Position numbers and translations under genes: made by a program. Shown piece by piece: positions 1 through 8,053 of a stretch of 64,000 nucleotides of DNA; within the stretch, counting starts at the first letter, position 1, and every line of letters starts with the position of its first letter. The DNA is taken from positions 52,604 to 116,603 of the forward strand of contig NZ_JAVRHQ010000014.1 in assembly GCF_031846485.1 (NCBI RefSeq). The letters run 5' to 3'. This stretch comes from Autumnicola tepida. GTDB lineage: Bacteria > Bacteroidota > Bacteroidia > Flavobacteriales > Flavobacteriaceae. The notes below the pieces were generated by a model. It was given only the letters and a program-made list of their open reading frames with translations, ran no database searches and was not told the DNA's origin.

Positions 1-1
1 T

Positions 2-1372
2 AAGGTTCCTGTGGGAATAATAAATTCCAGTTTGGGCGGTTCACCTGCGGAAGCGTGGATAAGCGAAGAATCACTGAAAAAATTTCCACATTATTTAGAG
101 GAGGCAGCCCGCTATAAAAGTGCTGAATTCAGGGATAGTATTGAGAAAAGCGATTCAGAAAGAATAGGCGACTGGTACAAAAAATCCACTAAGGAAGATA
201 TTGGGATAAAAGAAAATTGGAAAGGAGAAGACACTAAAGTTTCAGATTGGGGCAAAATGCAAATTCCCGGTTATTGGGCAGATAACGAGTTGGGGTTGAA
301 AAACGGAGTAGTTTGGTTCAGGAGGAAATTTGAAATTCCCGAGAAGCTTACTAATCAGTCCCCAAAATTGTTGTTGGGGAGAATAGTAGATGCCGATTCT
401 GTTTTTGTTAATGGAGAGTTTGTCGGAAATACAACTTACCAGTATCCTCCAAGGCGTTATAATATTCCTGCTGATGTTTTGAACCCCGGAGAAAATACTA
501 TTAGTATTCGTGTTATAAATGAGGGAGGCCGTGGTGGTTTTGTTGAAGATAAACCATATAAACTGGTTTTTCAGGATTCTGAGATAGATCTGGCTGGAGA
601 ATGGAATTATAAATTAGGTGTGGAAATGCCTCCTTTAAAAGGGCAAACTTTCATCCGTTGGAAACCGGTCGGGCTATATAATGCTATGATCAACCCCCTT
701 ACAAACTACTCTTTAAAGGGAGTAATCTGGTACCAGGGCGAATCCAATACGGATACTGCGGCAGAATATGAAGAATTGTTTTCCACCCTTATCCGGGACT
801 GGAGAAAAAAATGGAAACAGGAAAATTTACCTTTTCTTTTTGTACAGCTCGCCAATTTTATGGAATCTAAAGAGAAACCTGGAGATAGTAACTGGGCAAG
901 GTTAAGGGATGCCCAGCTAAAGACTTTGTCCTTACCAGAAACAGGAATGGCGGTTACCATAGATGTTGGGGAATGGAATGATATACATCCCTTAAATAAA
1001 AAAACAGTTGGAGACAGGTTAGCCCAGGCTGCACGAAAGATAGCGTATGATGAAGAAGTTGTAGCCGGCGGCCCCGTTTATAATTCTTATACCCGCAAGG
1101 GGAATTCAATAGTAATAGATTTTAAGAATGTTGGAAAAGGCCTGATGATTAAAAATGGTTCAAAGCTAAAGCAATTTGCCATTGCCGGGAAAGACCATAA
1201 ATTCGTATGGGCAAATGCTAAAATTCAGGGCGATAAAATCATTGTCTCCAGCCCGGAAGTTGAAAATCCGGTGGCGGTAAGATATGCCTGGGCAGATAAT
1301 CCTGAAGGGGCAAATCTTTACAACAAAGCTGGATTTCCAGCGTCGCCTTTCAGGACTGATAGCTTGGAATAA
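2..1372 (+). CDS. Sialate O-acetylesterase-like SGNH esterase, 5' end outside window
   Basis: The reading frame is open to the left edge, so the N terminus is missing; the first readable residues continue a conserved SSLGGSPAEAW block. A second family block, GVIWYQGESNT, lies near nt 718-750, and the catalytic Asp/His pair is seen as WNDIHP near nt 972-990. Between the blocks (about nt 300-560) sits a GH2-like sugar-binding beta-sandwich insert, usual in this family. The nucleophile Ser block should lie before position 1. Such enzymes remove O-acetyl groups from sialic acids or from xylan and other acetylated glycans. The convergent GH43 neighbour favours a plant- or algal-polysaccharide substrate (inference). 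Family call is firm, substrate is not. Confidence 0.88.
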   Translation, partial: KVPVGIINSSLGGSPAEAWISEESLKKFPHYLEEAARYKSAEFRDSIEKSDSERIGDWYKKSTKEDIGIKENWKGEDTKVSDWGKMQIPGYWADNELGLKNGVVWFRRKFEIPEKLTNQSPKLLLGRIVDADSVFVNGEFVGNTTYQYPPRRYNIPADVLNPGENTISIRVINEGGRGGFVEDKPYKLVFQDSEIDLAGEWNYKLGVEMPPLKGQTFIRWKPVGLYNAMINPLTNYSLKGVIWYQGESNTDTAAEYEELFSTLIRDWRKKWKQENLPFLFVQLANFMESKEKPGDSNWARLRDAQLKTLSLPETGMAVTIDVGEWNDIHPLNKKTVGDRLAQAARKIAYDEEVVAGGPVYNSYTRKGNSIVIDFKNVGKGLMIKNGSKLKQFAIAGKDHKFVWANAKIQGDKIIVSSPEVENPVAVRYAWADNPEGANLYNKAGFPASPFRTDSLE

Positions 1373-1390
1373 CCATTTTTAAAGAACCAT

Positions 1391-1430
1391 AAAAAACAGG
1401 ATTAGAGCTTCTCTGATCCTGTTTTTTATT
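1391..1430. terminator. Bidirectional intrinsic terminator between esterase and GH43
   Basis: A 12-bp stem (arms 1391-1402 and 1416-1427, core ACAGGAT/ATCCTGT) is flanked by A and T runs on both sides. It can end transcription from both convergent neighbours. Confidence 0.8.
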
Positions 1431-1511
1431 TTGAAGGAAATATTAGCAGAATTTTATCTGTTTCTTCAGCCTTTATAGCATTCTCAGAAACAGGTTAAAA
1501 GTCTGAAACTC

Positions 1512-3185
1512 TTAGTCCATTTCATTGTAGATCTCATCATTTCCGGTATATTCAAACCAGTTAAAGCTGGCAGAATTATCGCTTTTTTCTCCATTAGAGG
1601 TGGTATACATTGCCAGGGTAACTCCCACAAAACCCCCTGCAGTTTTAGTGCTTAGGTACTTTGCGTCAATATCCTTTTTAAGGATTTTCCATTCATCGGG
1701 AGCGCTGGCATAATAGAAGTTATACTTGTCTTTGTTGAATTCAATCTTTAGAAGAAGGGGAGACACGGTATTGGCAATTTCTGTCTTTGCAAGAACCTTA
1801 TTTCCATCTTCAGTACCTTGTAATAATTCTACTACTGATTTTCCGTTTTCCATTGATTTATTCAGGTAGTAGTAATGTGATTCATTTTGAAACGCCACAA
1901 TACCCGCACTTTCATTTTTGGACACCGGTTTAAAATCAAGGGAGATACTTGCCTCGCCCGTTAAATGCTGTTGACGGTGGCCTATAAAAGTAGGGTTTGA
2001 AGTGCCTTCTATAGTTTCCGGCCTGGTTTTCAGTTTAAGCGCTCCATTGTTAAAACTATACCATCTGTTTTTTGGTGTTCGTAAAAACAACCAGCTTAAC
2101 CCAAGGCTGTCTTTATCGAATTCTTTGCGGAAGCTGAAATTTCCATTTAAAGGAAAATTATTTTTATTGAGGTGGGTGCCTTCCGGTAAAGGATACTGAT
2201 ATTTGATATTCTCTCCTCCTAAATCAAAAACCGGCCACTCATTTACCCACTTTACAGGAGCCATAAAGGTTTCCCTTCCGGTATTGTAATAATCATCTTC
2301 ATAAGGCCTTACCGCCAGAAACACTCCGTACCAGTCTCCGTTTTGAGTTTGAACCAGATCTGCATGTCCTGCAGAAGTGATAGGTTTTTCCCTGTTTGGA
2401 TCCAGGTGTCTTTGGGTGAGAATTGGATTTTCTTTGTAGGGAATAAGGTCACTGTCAATGTCTTTGGTGCGGTAGATCATTTCTGAATGGTTTACGGCAG
2501 TGCCTCCTTCCGCAGTCATAAGATAATAGTAACCATTTTCTTTATAAATTCTTGGCCCTTCAGCCCATACCGGTTTTTTTGAAATATCCACTCCTCCATT
2601 AACAAGAATCCTGTTCCCGCTGGTTACCTGTAGTTTTTCCTTGTCAAACTCCACCATTCTTATAGTTCTGTGGCCGCTGTACTGCGGTTCGTTGTTTGGT
2701 GCATCGCTGTTATAAACCAGGTAGGTTTGATTTTCGTCAAAAAACAGGCCGGGATCTATACCTTTAACCTCAGGTAAATACACAGGATCGGACCATGGTC
2801 CGGCGGGATCTTTGGCGGTGACCACAAAATTCCCTTTTCCGTCCACCACCGTGCAGGTTACATAAAACGTACCATTATCATAGCTTATGTCGGGAGCAAA
2901 AATAGCCCTTGAAACGCCAAAACCTTCTAGGTCAAGTTGCTCGGGACGGGAAATGACGTTTCCAATTGGTTCCCAGTTAACCAGATCTGTACTGTGAAAA
3001 ACAGGAATTCCTGGAAAAAACGCGAATGTGGAATGCACCATATAATAATTGCCATTACCATCATCTGTAATTGCAGGATCGGGATACCAGCCGGCGAGAA
3101 TGGGATTTTGGAAATATTCCTGAGCTTGCGAAATACTACTGAGGCTGCAACACAGGATAAATAGAGTGAGAGCGATTTTTTTCAT
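1512..3185 (-). CDS. Glycoside hydrolase family 43 (beta-xylosidase/arabinofuranosidase type), secreted
   Basis: 557 aa. Residues 1-22 form a signal peptide ending SQAQ. The five-bladed propeller domain follows, with the three GH43 acids visible: D36 (YPDPAI, base), D144 (GIDPGLFFD, pKa modulator) and E209 (WAEGPRI, acid). Residues from about 345 form a C-terminal beta-sandwich (DUF1349/GH43 C2-like; HRQQHLTGEAS and GIVAFQNESHYYYL are typical). It probably removes xylose or arabinose from hemicellulose fragments in the periplasm or outside the cell. It faces an acetyl-esterase gene across a shared terminator, which suits a xylan-use locus continuing to the left of the window. Exact linkage specificity cannot be read from sequence. 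Confidence 0.9.
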   Translation of the reverse strand: MKKIALTLFILCCSLSSISQAQEYFQNPILAGWYPDPAITDDGNGNYYMVHSTFAFFPGIPVFHSTDLVNWEPIGNVISRPEQLDLEGFGVSRAIFAPDISYDNGTFYVTCTVVDGKGNFVVTAKDPAGPWSDPVYLPEVKGIDPGLFFDENQTYLVYNSDAPNNEPQYSGHRTIRMVEFDKEKLQVTSGNRILVNGGVDISKKPVWAEGPRIYKENGYYYLMTAEGGTAVNHSEMIYRTKDIDSDLIPYKENPILTQRHLDPNREKPITSAGHADLVQTQNGDWYGVFLAVRPYEDDYYNTGRETFMAPVKWVNEWPVFDLGGENIKYQYPLPEGTHLNKNNFPLNGNFSFRKEFDKDSLGLSWLFLRTPKNRWYSFNNGALKLKTRPETIEGTSNPTFIGHRQQHLTGEASISLDFKPVSKNESAGIVAFQNESHYYYLNKSMENGKSVVELLQGTEDGNKVLAKTEIANTVSPLLLKIEFNKDKYNFYYASAPDEWKILKKDIDAKYLSTKTAGGFVGVTLAMYTTSNGEKSDNSASFNWFEYTGNDEIYNEMD

Positions 3186-3494
3186 TATTGTTTAAGAGAA
3201 TTTAAGCTATGGAAATTATAAGCAATCGGTTGCGTTAGCAAGTTACAAATTTCAGATGGAAAAAATTCAATGCTGAATATTTACCTTTTTGTTACGCTAT
3301 TGTATTGGATTTTACTGTAATCTTGTCTTTTACCGAATATATTTGAATTCCAAGGTGGTATTCTTTAGTTTTGGAGCAGAACGTGTGAGGAAATTATCTC
3401 AAACACTATTTAATTGAATATTAGATTTTAAAGTACATTTATCCGGTAAAACCAAAGACTAATTTTATTCGTTAATATAGTACCGGGTTTCAGG
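3186..3494. other. Intergenic region between GH43 and small secreted peptide
   Basis: A divergent regulatory stretch of 309 bp with no open frame that looks coding. On the minus strand, a TTG about 18 nt before a TATAATTTC box (near 3210-3240) could drive the GH43 gene. A TACATTTA box near 3433-3440 could drive the plus-strand peptide. Both promoters are tentative. Confidence 0.4.
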
Positions 3495-3764
3495 ATGCCA
3501 AATATGGAATATTTCAGAAAGCATAAAAGACTTGCCTCAAGTGGGATTCTATTGCTATTGCTGTTCCTTGGTTTAAATGGCTATGCTCAATGTAATCCGG
3601 GTTACCGCGCTTGTGGTCCGGGTGGTCAATGTGTTCCATCCAGGGAATGTCGCCCGGGTGTGCCCCCTCCTCCGGGACTTCCTATAGATTTTGGCATTTC
3701 AGCACTTATTGCTTCAGGGCTTGCTCTTGGAGCGTATCACCTGAGAAAAAAAAGAGAGGATTAG
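3495..3764 (+). CDS. Small secreted Cys-rich protein with PID-type C-terminal sorting signal
   Basis: 89 aa. Residues about 10-32 are a signal peptide (hydrophobic core then GYAQ). The short mature part carries four cysteines within about 20 residues (CNPGYRAC, GGQC, SREC) and a proline run. The tail has the flavobacterial layout PPPPGLPIDFG, a hydrophobic helix (about 67-82), then a basic end (HLRKKRED). This matches what is known as the PID-CTERM protein-sorting signal. After processing, only about 35 residues would remain, possibly held by two disulfides. Function unknown. A second in-frame ATG lies three codons downstream. No processing enzyme is encoded in the window. Confidence 0.72.
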   Translation: MPNMEYFRKHKRLASSGILLLLLFLGLNGYAQCNPGYRACGPGGQCVPSRECRPGVPPPPGLPIDFGISALIASGLALGAYHLRKKRED

Positions 3765-4348
3765 CGCAATTCAGAAATTCGCTTTACATATTTTCCTATT
3801 ACGTCAAATTCAAGATTCACCACATCTCCATTTTTTAAGGATTTAAAAGTGGTATGCTCGTGAGTATATGGAATTATAGATACGCTAAACCTGTTTTTTT
3901 CTGAATTCACGACTGTGAGACTTACGCCGTTTATCGTAACAGAACCTTTCTCAATCGTTACATTTTGCAATTTTGGATCATATTCAAAAGTGAAATTCCA
4001 GCTGCCGCCGGCTTCTTCCACAGCAGTGCAAACCGCCGTCTGGTCTACATGCCCCTGAACAATGTGTCCGTCAAGCCGGTCGCCCAGTTTCATCCCGCGT
4101 TCTAAATTAATGGCATTTCCTTCTTTAAGGTCCTTTAGGTTAGTTTTATCCAGGGTCTCCTTGATTGCAGTTACGGTATAACTTTCTTCGTCCAGAGACA
4201 CCACTGTAAGACAAACGCCATTGTGCGCCACACTCTGGTCTATTTTAAGTTCAGGAGTCAGCTTGGCTTTTACCCTGATGTGTAGGTTGTTATTTTCCTT
4301 CGTTAATTCAACTACTTCAGCTACTTCTTCTATAATCCCTGTAAACAT
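3761..4348 (-). CDS. ribE: Riboflavin synthase alpha subunit
   Basis: 195 aa, the usual length. It begins MFTGIIEE and contains two lumazine-binding half-domains; the second is marked by GHIVQGHVD near residue 95. The enzyme converts two 6,7-dimethyl-8-ribityllumazine molecules to riboflavin plus the pyrimidinedione. The stop codon overlaps the end of the small peptide gene by 4 nt in convergent orientation. Only 61 nt separate it from divergent pdxA, and no FMN riboswitch fits in that space. Confidence 0.95.
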   Translation of the reverse strand: MFTGIIEEVAEVVELTKENNNLHIRVKAKLTPELKIDQSVAHNGVCLTVVSLDEESYTVTAIKETLDKTNLKDLKEGNAINLERGMKLGDRLDGHIVQGHVDQTAVCTAVEEAGGSWNFTFEYDPKLQNVTIEKGSVTINGVSLTVVNSEKNRFSVSIIPYTHEHTTFKSLKNGDVVNLEFDVIGKYVKRISELR

Positions 4349-4365
4349 GGAAGATATAATATTAG

Positions 4366-4373
4366 TACATTTG
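4366..4373 (+). promoter_or_regulatory. -7 promoter box for pdxA
   Basis: TACATTTG matches the Bacteroidota -7 consensus TAnnTTTG and lies 37 nt before the pdxA ATG, between divergent ribE and pdxA. The -33 TTTG is not clear. Confidence 0.55.
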
Positions 4374-4409
4374 TGTTGTAAAAATAGAAATAAAATAGCG
4401 GGAAGTTTT

Positions 4410-5456
4410 ATGAAACATGCTCAAAAGATAAAATTAGGAATTAGTATTGGAGACCTGAACGGGATTGGCAGCGAGATTGTTCTTAAAACCTTTGACGATT
4501 CCCGAATGCTCGATTTTTGCACTCCGGTAATTTTTGCTTCAGCAAAGATTATTACATTTTTAAAAAAGCATTATAAGCTATCGCTTAATTTTCAGGGAGT
4601 GGAGGAAGCTTCTAAAGCCATAGACGGGAAGATAAATGTGGTAAATGTATGGAAGGAGAATGTAAATATCAATTTTGGCGAGGAAGATCCAAATGTTGGA
4701 AATTATGCCTTTCTTTCTCTGGAAGCCGCCACAACCGCTTTAAAAAACGATGATATTGATGTACTTGTTACCGCGCCTATCAATAAAAGCAGTATCCAGA
4801 GTGATAAATTTAATTTTCCCGGCCATACCGATTATCTTGCCAGGGAATTGCAAGGTGAAAGCCTTATGTTTATGATTACCGATACGCTTAAAATAGGTTT
4901 GCTTACAGACCATGTGGCGCTTAAGGATATTGCCAGTGTGATTACTCCGGAATTAATAGAAAAGAAAATTGAAATTATTCATGAAACGCTGAAGCAGGAT
5001 TTTAGGGTTGAAAAGCCAAAAATCGCGGTTTTAGGGATAAATCCTCACAGTGGCGATAATGGAGTAATAGGCAAAGAAGATGAAGAAATCCTAAAGCCAA
5101 CCTTACATAAAATCAGGGAAAAGGGAAAATTGGTTTATGGCCCTTACTCGGCTGATAGTTTTTTCGGTTCAAAAAATAATAAGAATTTTGATGCCGTAGT
5201 GGCATCTTATCATGACCAGGGGCTCATTCCTTTTAAAACGCTCTCTTTTGGAAATGGAGTGAATTTTACGGCCGGGCTGAGCAAGGTTCGTACTTCGCCA
5301 GATCATGGTACGGCTTTCGAGATTGCCGGGACAAATTCAGCAAACATCAATTCATTTAAAGAAGCGGTTTTTAAAGCACTTGAAATATATAAATGCCGGA
5401 AGGAGTATAAGAAACTCACCAAAAATCCGTTAAAGAAACAGGGTAAAAAGATATAA
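4410..5456 (+). CDS. pdxA: 4-hydroxythreonine-4-phosphate dehydrogenase
   Basis: 348 aa with the chosen ATG; the frame is open further upstream into the ribE region, but that part is antisense to ribE and precedes the promoter box. The protein starts GISIGDLNGIGSE. The three metal-binding histidines of the family appear in FPGHTDYLA, TDHVALKD and SYHDQGLIPFK. It oxidises 4-phosphohydroxy-threonine with NAD in the DXP-dependent pyridoxal 5'-phosphate pathway, in the cytoplasm. Confidence 0.95.
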   Translation: MKHAQKIKLGISIGDLNGIGSEIVLKTFDDSRMLDFCTPVIFASAKIITFLKKHYKLSLNFQGVEEASKAIDGKINVVNVWKENVNINFGEEDPNVGNYAFLSLEAATTALKNDDIDVLVTAPINKSSIQSDKFNFPGHTDYLARELQGESLMFMITDTLKIGLLTDHVALKDIASVITPELIEKKIEIIHETLKQDFRVEKPKIAVLGINPHSGDNGVIGKEDEEILKPTLHKIREKGKLVYGPYSADSFFGSKNNKNFDAVVASYHDQGLIPFKTLSFGNGVNFTAGLSKVRTSPDHGTAFEIAGTNSANINSFKEAVFKALEIYKCRKEYKKLTKNPLKKQGKKI

Positions 5457-5500
5457 ACAAAAAATTGTTTATAAACCCGTAGTTAATTAATTATAATTTT

Positions 5501-5508
5501 TATCTTTG
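5501..5508 (+). promoter_or_regulatory. -7 promoter box for DUF177-rpmF
   Basis: TATCTTTG is a perfect TAnnTTTG. Its final TTG opens a longer in-frame reading of the next gene, but that cannot be a start because it lies inside the promoter. Confidence 0.7.
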
Positions 5509-5553
5509 CAGCCGCCTAAGCCTAAGGGCCTGGCGCTCGAAAATGGAGATGAG

Positions 5554-6087
5554 ATGAGGAATTTAGCAGAGTTTACAATTCCATTCGTGGGATTAAAGCT
5601 GGGAAAACACCATTTTGAGTACGATATTGATAATGAGTTCTTTGATCATTTTGAGTACGACGACTTCAACAGTGCCGATGTAAAAATCGACTTGCTGTTT
5701 GAGAAGAAAACAACCATGATGGAGCTTACATTTCAGGCTTCAGGAACGGTAAATGTGAATTGCGACATTACCAATGAACCTTACGACCAGCCTATAGACA
5801 GCAGTCTTTTCCTGGTGATTAAGTTTGGGGATGAATTTAATGATGACGATGAGGATTTACTTATAATCCCGCATGGGGAGTTTGAAGTGAACGTACAGCA
5901 ATATATATATGAACTTATAGTGTTGTCTTTACCCCTAAAAAGGGTTCACCCCGGGGTGGAAGACGGAACTTTAAAGTCAGACGTACTTGACAAGCTGGAA
6001 GAACTTAGCATCGATAAGAAAGAAAAGAAAAAAGAAGGGGATACAGATCCCCGATGGGATAAACTAAAGAATTTACTAAACGATTAA
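5554..6087 (+). CDS. DUF177 (YceD-like) protein
   Basis: 177 aa from the ATG at 5554, where the conserved flavobacterial beginning MRNLAEFTIPFVGLKLGKH appears. The longest frame starts in the -7 box and is rejected. The family is the YceD/DUF177 group, which in bacteria and plastids is linked to rRNA (23S) maturation. Here, as in many bacteria, it sits directly before rpmF (13-nt gap). The C-terminal 40 residues are very Lys/Glu/Asp-rich. The typical YceD Cys residues are not obvious: only one Cys (VNVNCDIT) is seen. Confidence 0.88.
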   Translation: MRNLAEFTIPFVGLKLGKHHFEYDIDNEFFDHFEYDDFNSADVKIDLLFEKKTTMMELTFQASGTVNVNCDITNEPYDQPIDSSLFLVIKFGDEFNDDDEDLLIIPHGEFEVNVQQYIYELIVLSLPLKRVHPGVEDGTLKSDVLDKLEELSIDKKEKKKEGDTDPRWDKLKNLLND

Positions 6088-6100
6088 ATAATAGCAAGCC

Positions 6101-6298
6101 ATGGCACATCCAAAGAGAAAAATCTCGAAAACCAGAAGAGATAAAAGAAGGACACATTATAAGGCCTCGGTACCGAAAATAGCTACCGATCCTACAACAG
6201 GCGAAGCGCATTTGTACCATAGAGCACACTGGCATGAAGGTAAACTATATTACCGCGGTCAGGTATTAATAGACAATACAGAAGAAGTAGAGGCTTAA
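6101..6298 (+). CDS. rpmF: 50S ribosomal protein L32
   Basis: 65 aa. The start MAHPKRKISKTRRDKRRTHYK is diagnostic. It is the cysteine-free form, with no zinc CxxC pairs, and has the Bacteroidota block HLYHRAHWHEG. It is co-transcribed with the DUF177 gene and followed by a terminator. Confidence 0.98.
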   Translation: MAHPKRKISKTRRDKRRTHYKASVPKIATDPTTGEAHLYHRAHWHEGKLYYRGQVLIDNTEEVEA

Positions 6299-6326
6299 TG
6301 TTATTAGAGCTTCAATAAAATTACAG

Positions 6327-6357
6327 AAACTCTCACCTAGTGGGAGTTTTTTGTTTT
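6327..6357 (+). terminator. Terminator after rpmF
   Basis: A 9-bp stem AACTCTCAC/GTGGGAGTT with a CTA loop is followed by a T run. It separates DUF177-rpmF from fabH-accBC. Confidence 0.8.
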
Positions 6358-6475
6358 TAGTTGAATAAGTCCTAAAAAGACCTTAATTTGCACCGCGTTT
6401 CGAAGAAATTTTAGTAAATTTCTATTTGCCGTACTGTGCACAAATGCGAGGTGCCGGTGTTTAAAATTCAAATTT

Positions 6476-7471
6476 ATGAATAAAATCACAGCAGCAGTAA
6501 CAGCTGTGGGTGCATACGTTCCCGAGGATGTTTTGACCAATAAGATGTTGGAAGAAATGGTAGATACCAACGATGAGTGGATAACTTCCAGAACCGGGAT
6601 TAAAGAGCGTAGAATATTAAAAGATCCTAACAAAGGCACTTCCTTTCTGGCCATAGAAGCGGCCAAAGATCTTATCGAGAAAAAAAATCTGGATCCAAAG
6701 GAAATCGATCTTATCATAATGGCAACTGCCACGCCAGATCTTCCCGTTGCATCAACAGGAGTACACGTGGCTACCCAAATTGGCGCAGTGAATGCCTTTT
6801 CTTACGATTTGCAGGCTGCCTGTTCCAGCTTTTTATATGGGATGTCTACCGCCGCGGCCTATATAGAATCAGGTCGTTACAAAAAGGTGCTTGTAATAGG
6901 CGCCGATAAAATGTCTTCTATAATAGACTACAAAGACAGGACAACCTGTATTATTTTTGGAGATGGTGCGGGAGCTGCCCTTTTTGAGCCGAATGAAGAG
7001 GGGCTTGGCCTTCAGGATGAAATTTTGCGTTGCGATTCTATAGGGAGGGATTCCCTTAGGATTGAAGCAGGAGGTTCCCTTATGCCGGCAACGGCAGAGA
7101 CGGTGGCCAATAAGTTGCATTATGTAAGGCAGGATGGAAAAACGGTTTTTAAATTTGCCGTTTCCAACATGTCTGGCGTAAGTGAGGAAATTATGCAGCG
7201 TAACGACCTTACCAATAGCGATGTGAACTGGCTTATTGCGCACCAGGCAAATAAAAGGATAGTGGGGGCAACCGCCAGCAGGATGAATCTTGAAGATGAG
7301 AAGGTGCTTATGAATATTGAGCGGTATGGCAATACCACCTCTGCAACCTTGCCCTTGTTGTTAAGTGATTTCGAGAAAAGTTTCAAAAAAGGTGATAACC
7401 TTATTTTTGCCTCTTTTGGAGGTGGCTTCACCTGGGGTGCTGCCTACCTTAAATGGGCGTATAATTCTTAA
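6476..7471 (+). CDS. fabH: 3-oxoacyl-ACP synthase III
   Basis: 331 aa. The Cys-His-Asn triad is in place: C116 (QAACSSF), H256 (IAHQANKRI) and N286 (YGNTTSAT). It starts fatty-acid synthesis by condensing acetyl-CoA (or branched acyl-CoA primers in this group) with malonyl-ACP. The following accB starts 21 nt downstream, so initiation and malonyl-CoA supply appear to be co-expressed. A TCTATTTG box at 6421-6428 may be its promoter. Confidence 0.96.
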   Translation: MNKITAAVTAVGAYVPEDVLTNKMLEEMVDTNDEWITSRTGIKERRILKDPNKGTSFLAIEAAKDLIEKKNLDPKEIDLIIMATATPDLPVASTGVHVATQIGAVNAFSYDLQAACSSFLYGMSTAAAYIESGRYKKVLVIGADKMSSIIDYKDRTTCIIFGDGAGAALFEPNEEGLGLQDEILRCDSIGRDSLRIEAGGSLMPATAETVANKLHYVRQDGKTVFKFAVSNMSGVSEEIMQRNDLTNSDVNWLIAHQANKRIVGATASRMNLEDEKVLMNIERYGNTTSATLPLLLSDFEKSFKKGDNLIFASFGGGFTWGAAYLKWAYNS

Positions 7472-7492
7472 AAAAACCAACACTTTAATATC

Positions 7493-7993
7493 ATGGATTT
7501 AAAAGAAATTCAGAATCTGATAAAGTTTGTAGCCAAATCTGGTGCCAGTGAGGTGAAACTGGAAACGGGAGATGTGAAGATAACCATCAAAACCGGCTCA
7601 GATGAAAAGGAAACAATAGTACAACAAGTGCCTGTGCAGCAGCAAATGCCTACGCCACAGCCTCAGGCCCCGGCCCCGGCACCAGCCCCTGCTCCTGAAC
7701 AAAGTTCGGGTGCTGCAGGAAAGGATGCCTCTGCGGCTGAAGAGAACTCCAGGCATATTACTGTTAAATCTCCTATAATTGGTACCTTCTACAGGAAGCC
7801 GTCGCCAGATAAGCCATCCTTTGTTGAGGTGGGAGACAGTATTAAGGAAGGAGATGTGCTTTGCGTGATTGAGGCCATGAAGCTTTTCAACGAGATTGAA
7901 AGCGAAGTTTCCGGTAAAATTGTGAAAGTACTGGTAGACGATTCTTCTCCGGTAGAATTCGATCAGCCATTATTTGTAGTAGACCCGTCATAA
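7493..7993 (+). CDS. accB: Biotin carboxyl carrier protein of acetyl-CoA carboxylase
   Basis: 166 aa. The N-terminal helix region (1-40) is followed by a Gln/Pro/Ala-rich flexible linker (about 44-80, with alternating Ala-Pro). The C-terminal biotinyl domain has the biotin attachment Lys at position 130 in EAMKLF. It carries the carboxyl group from biotin carboxylase to the carboxyltransferase. It lies between fabH and accC in one operon. Confidence 0.97.
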   Translation: MDLKEIQNLIKFVAKSGASEVKLETGDVKITIKTGSDEKETIVQQVPVQQQMPTPQPQAPAPAPAPAPEQSSGAAGKDASAAEENSRHITVKSPIIGTFYRKPSPDKPSFVEVGDSIKEGDVLCVIEAMKLFNEIESEVSGKIVKVLVDDSSPVEFDQPLFVVDPS

Positions 7994-8053
7994 ATTACTG
8001 CCCATTTATCTGAAGGATAGTTTTTATCCTCTTCAGAAAAAAATACAATAGGT

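Noticed and set aside
4349..4409. FMN riboswitch ahead of ribE
   Set aside because: Only 61 nt separate ribE from divergent pdxA, which is too short, and no RFN-type conserved segments are visible.
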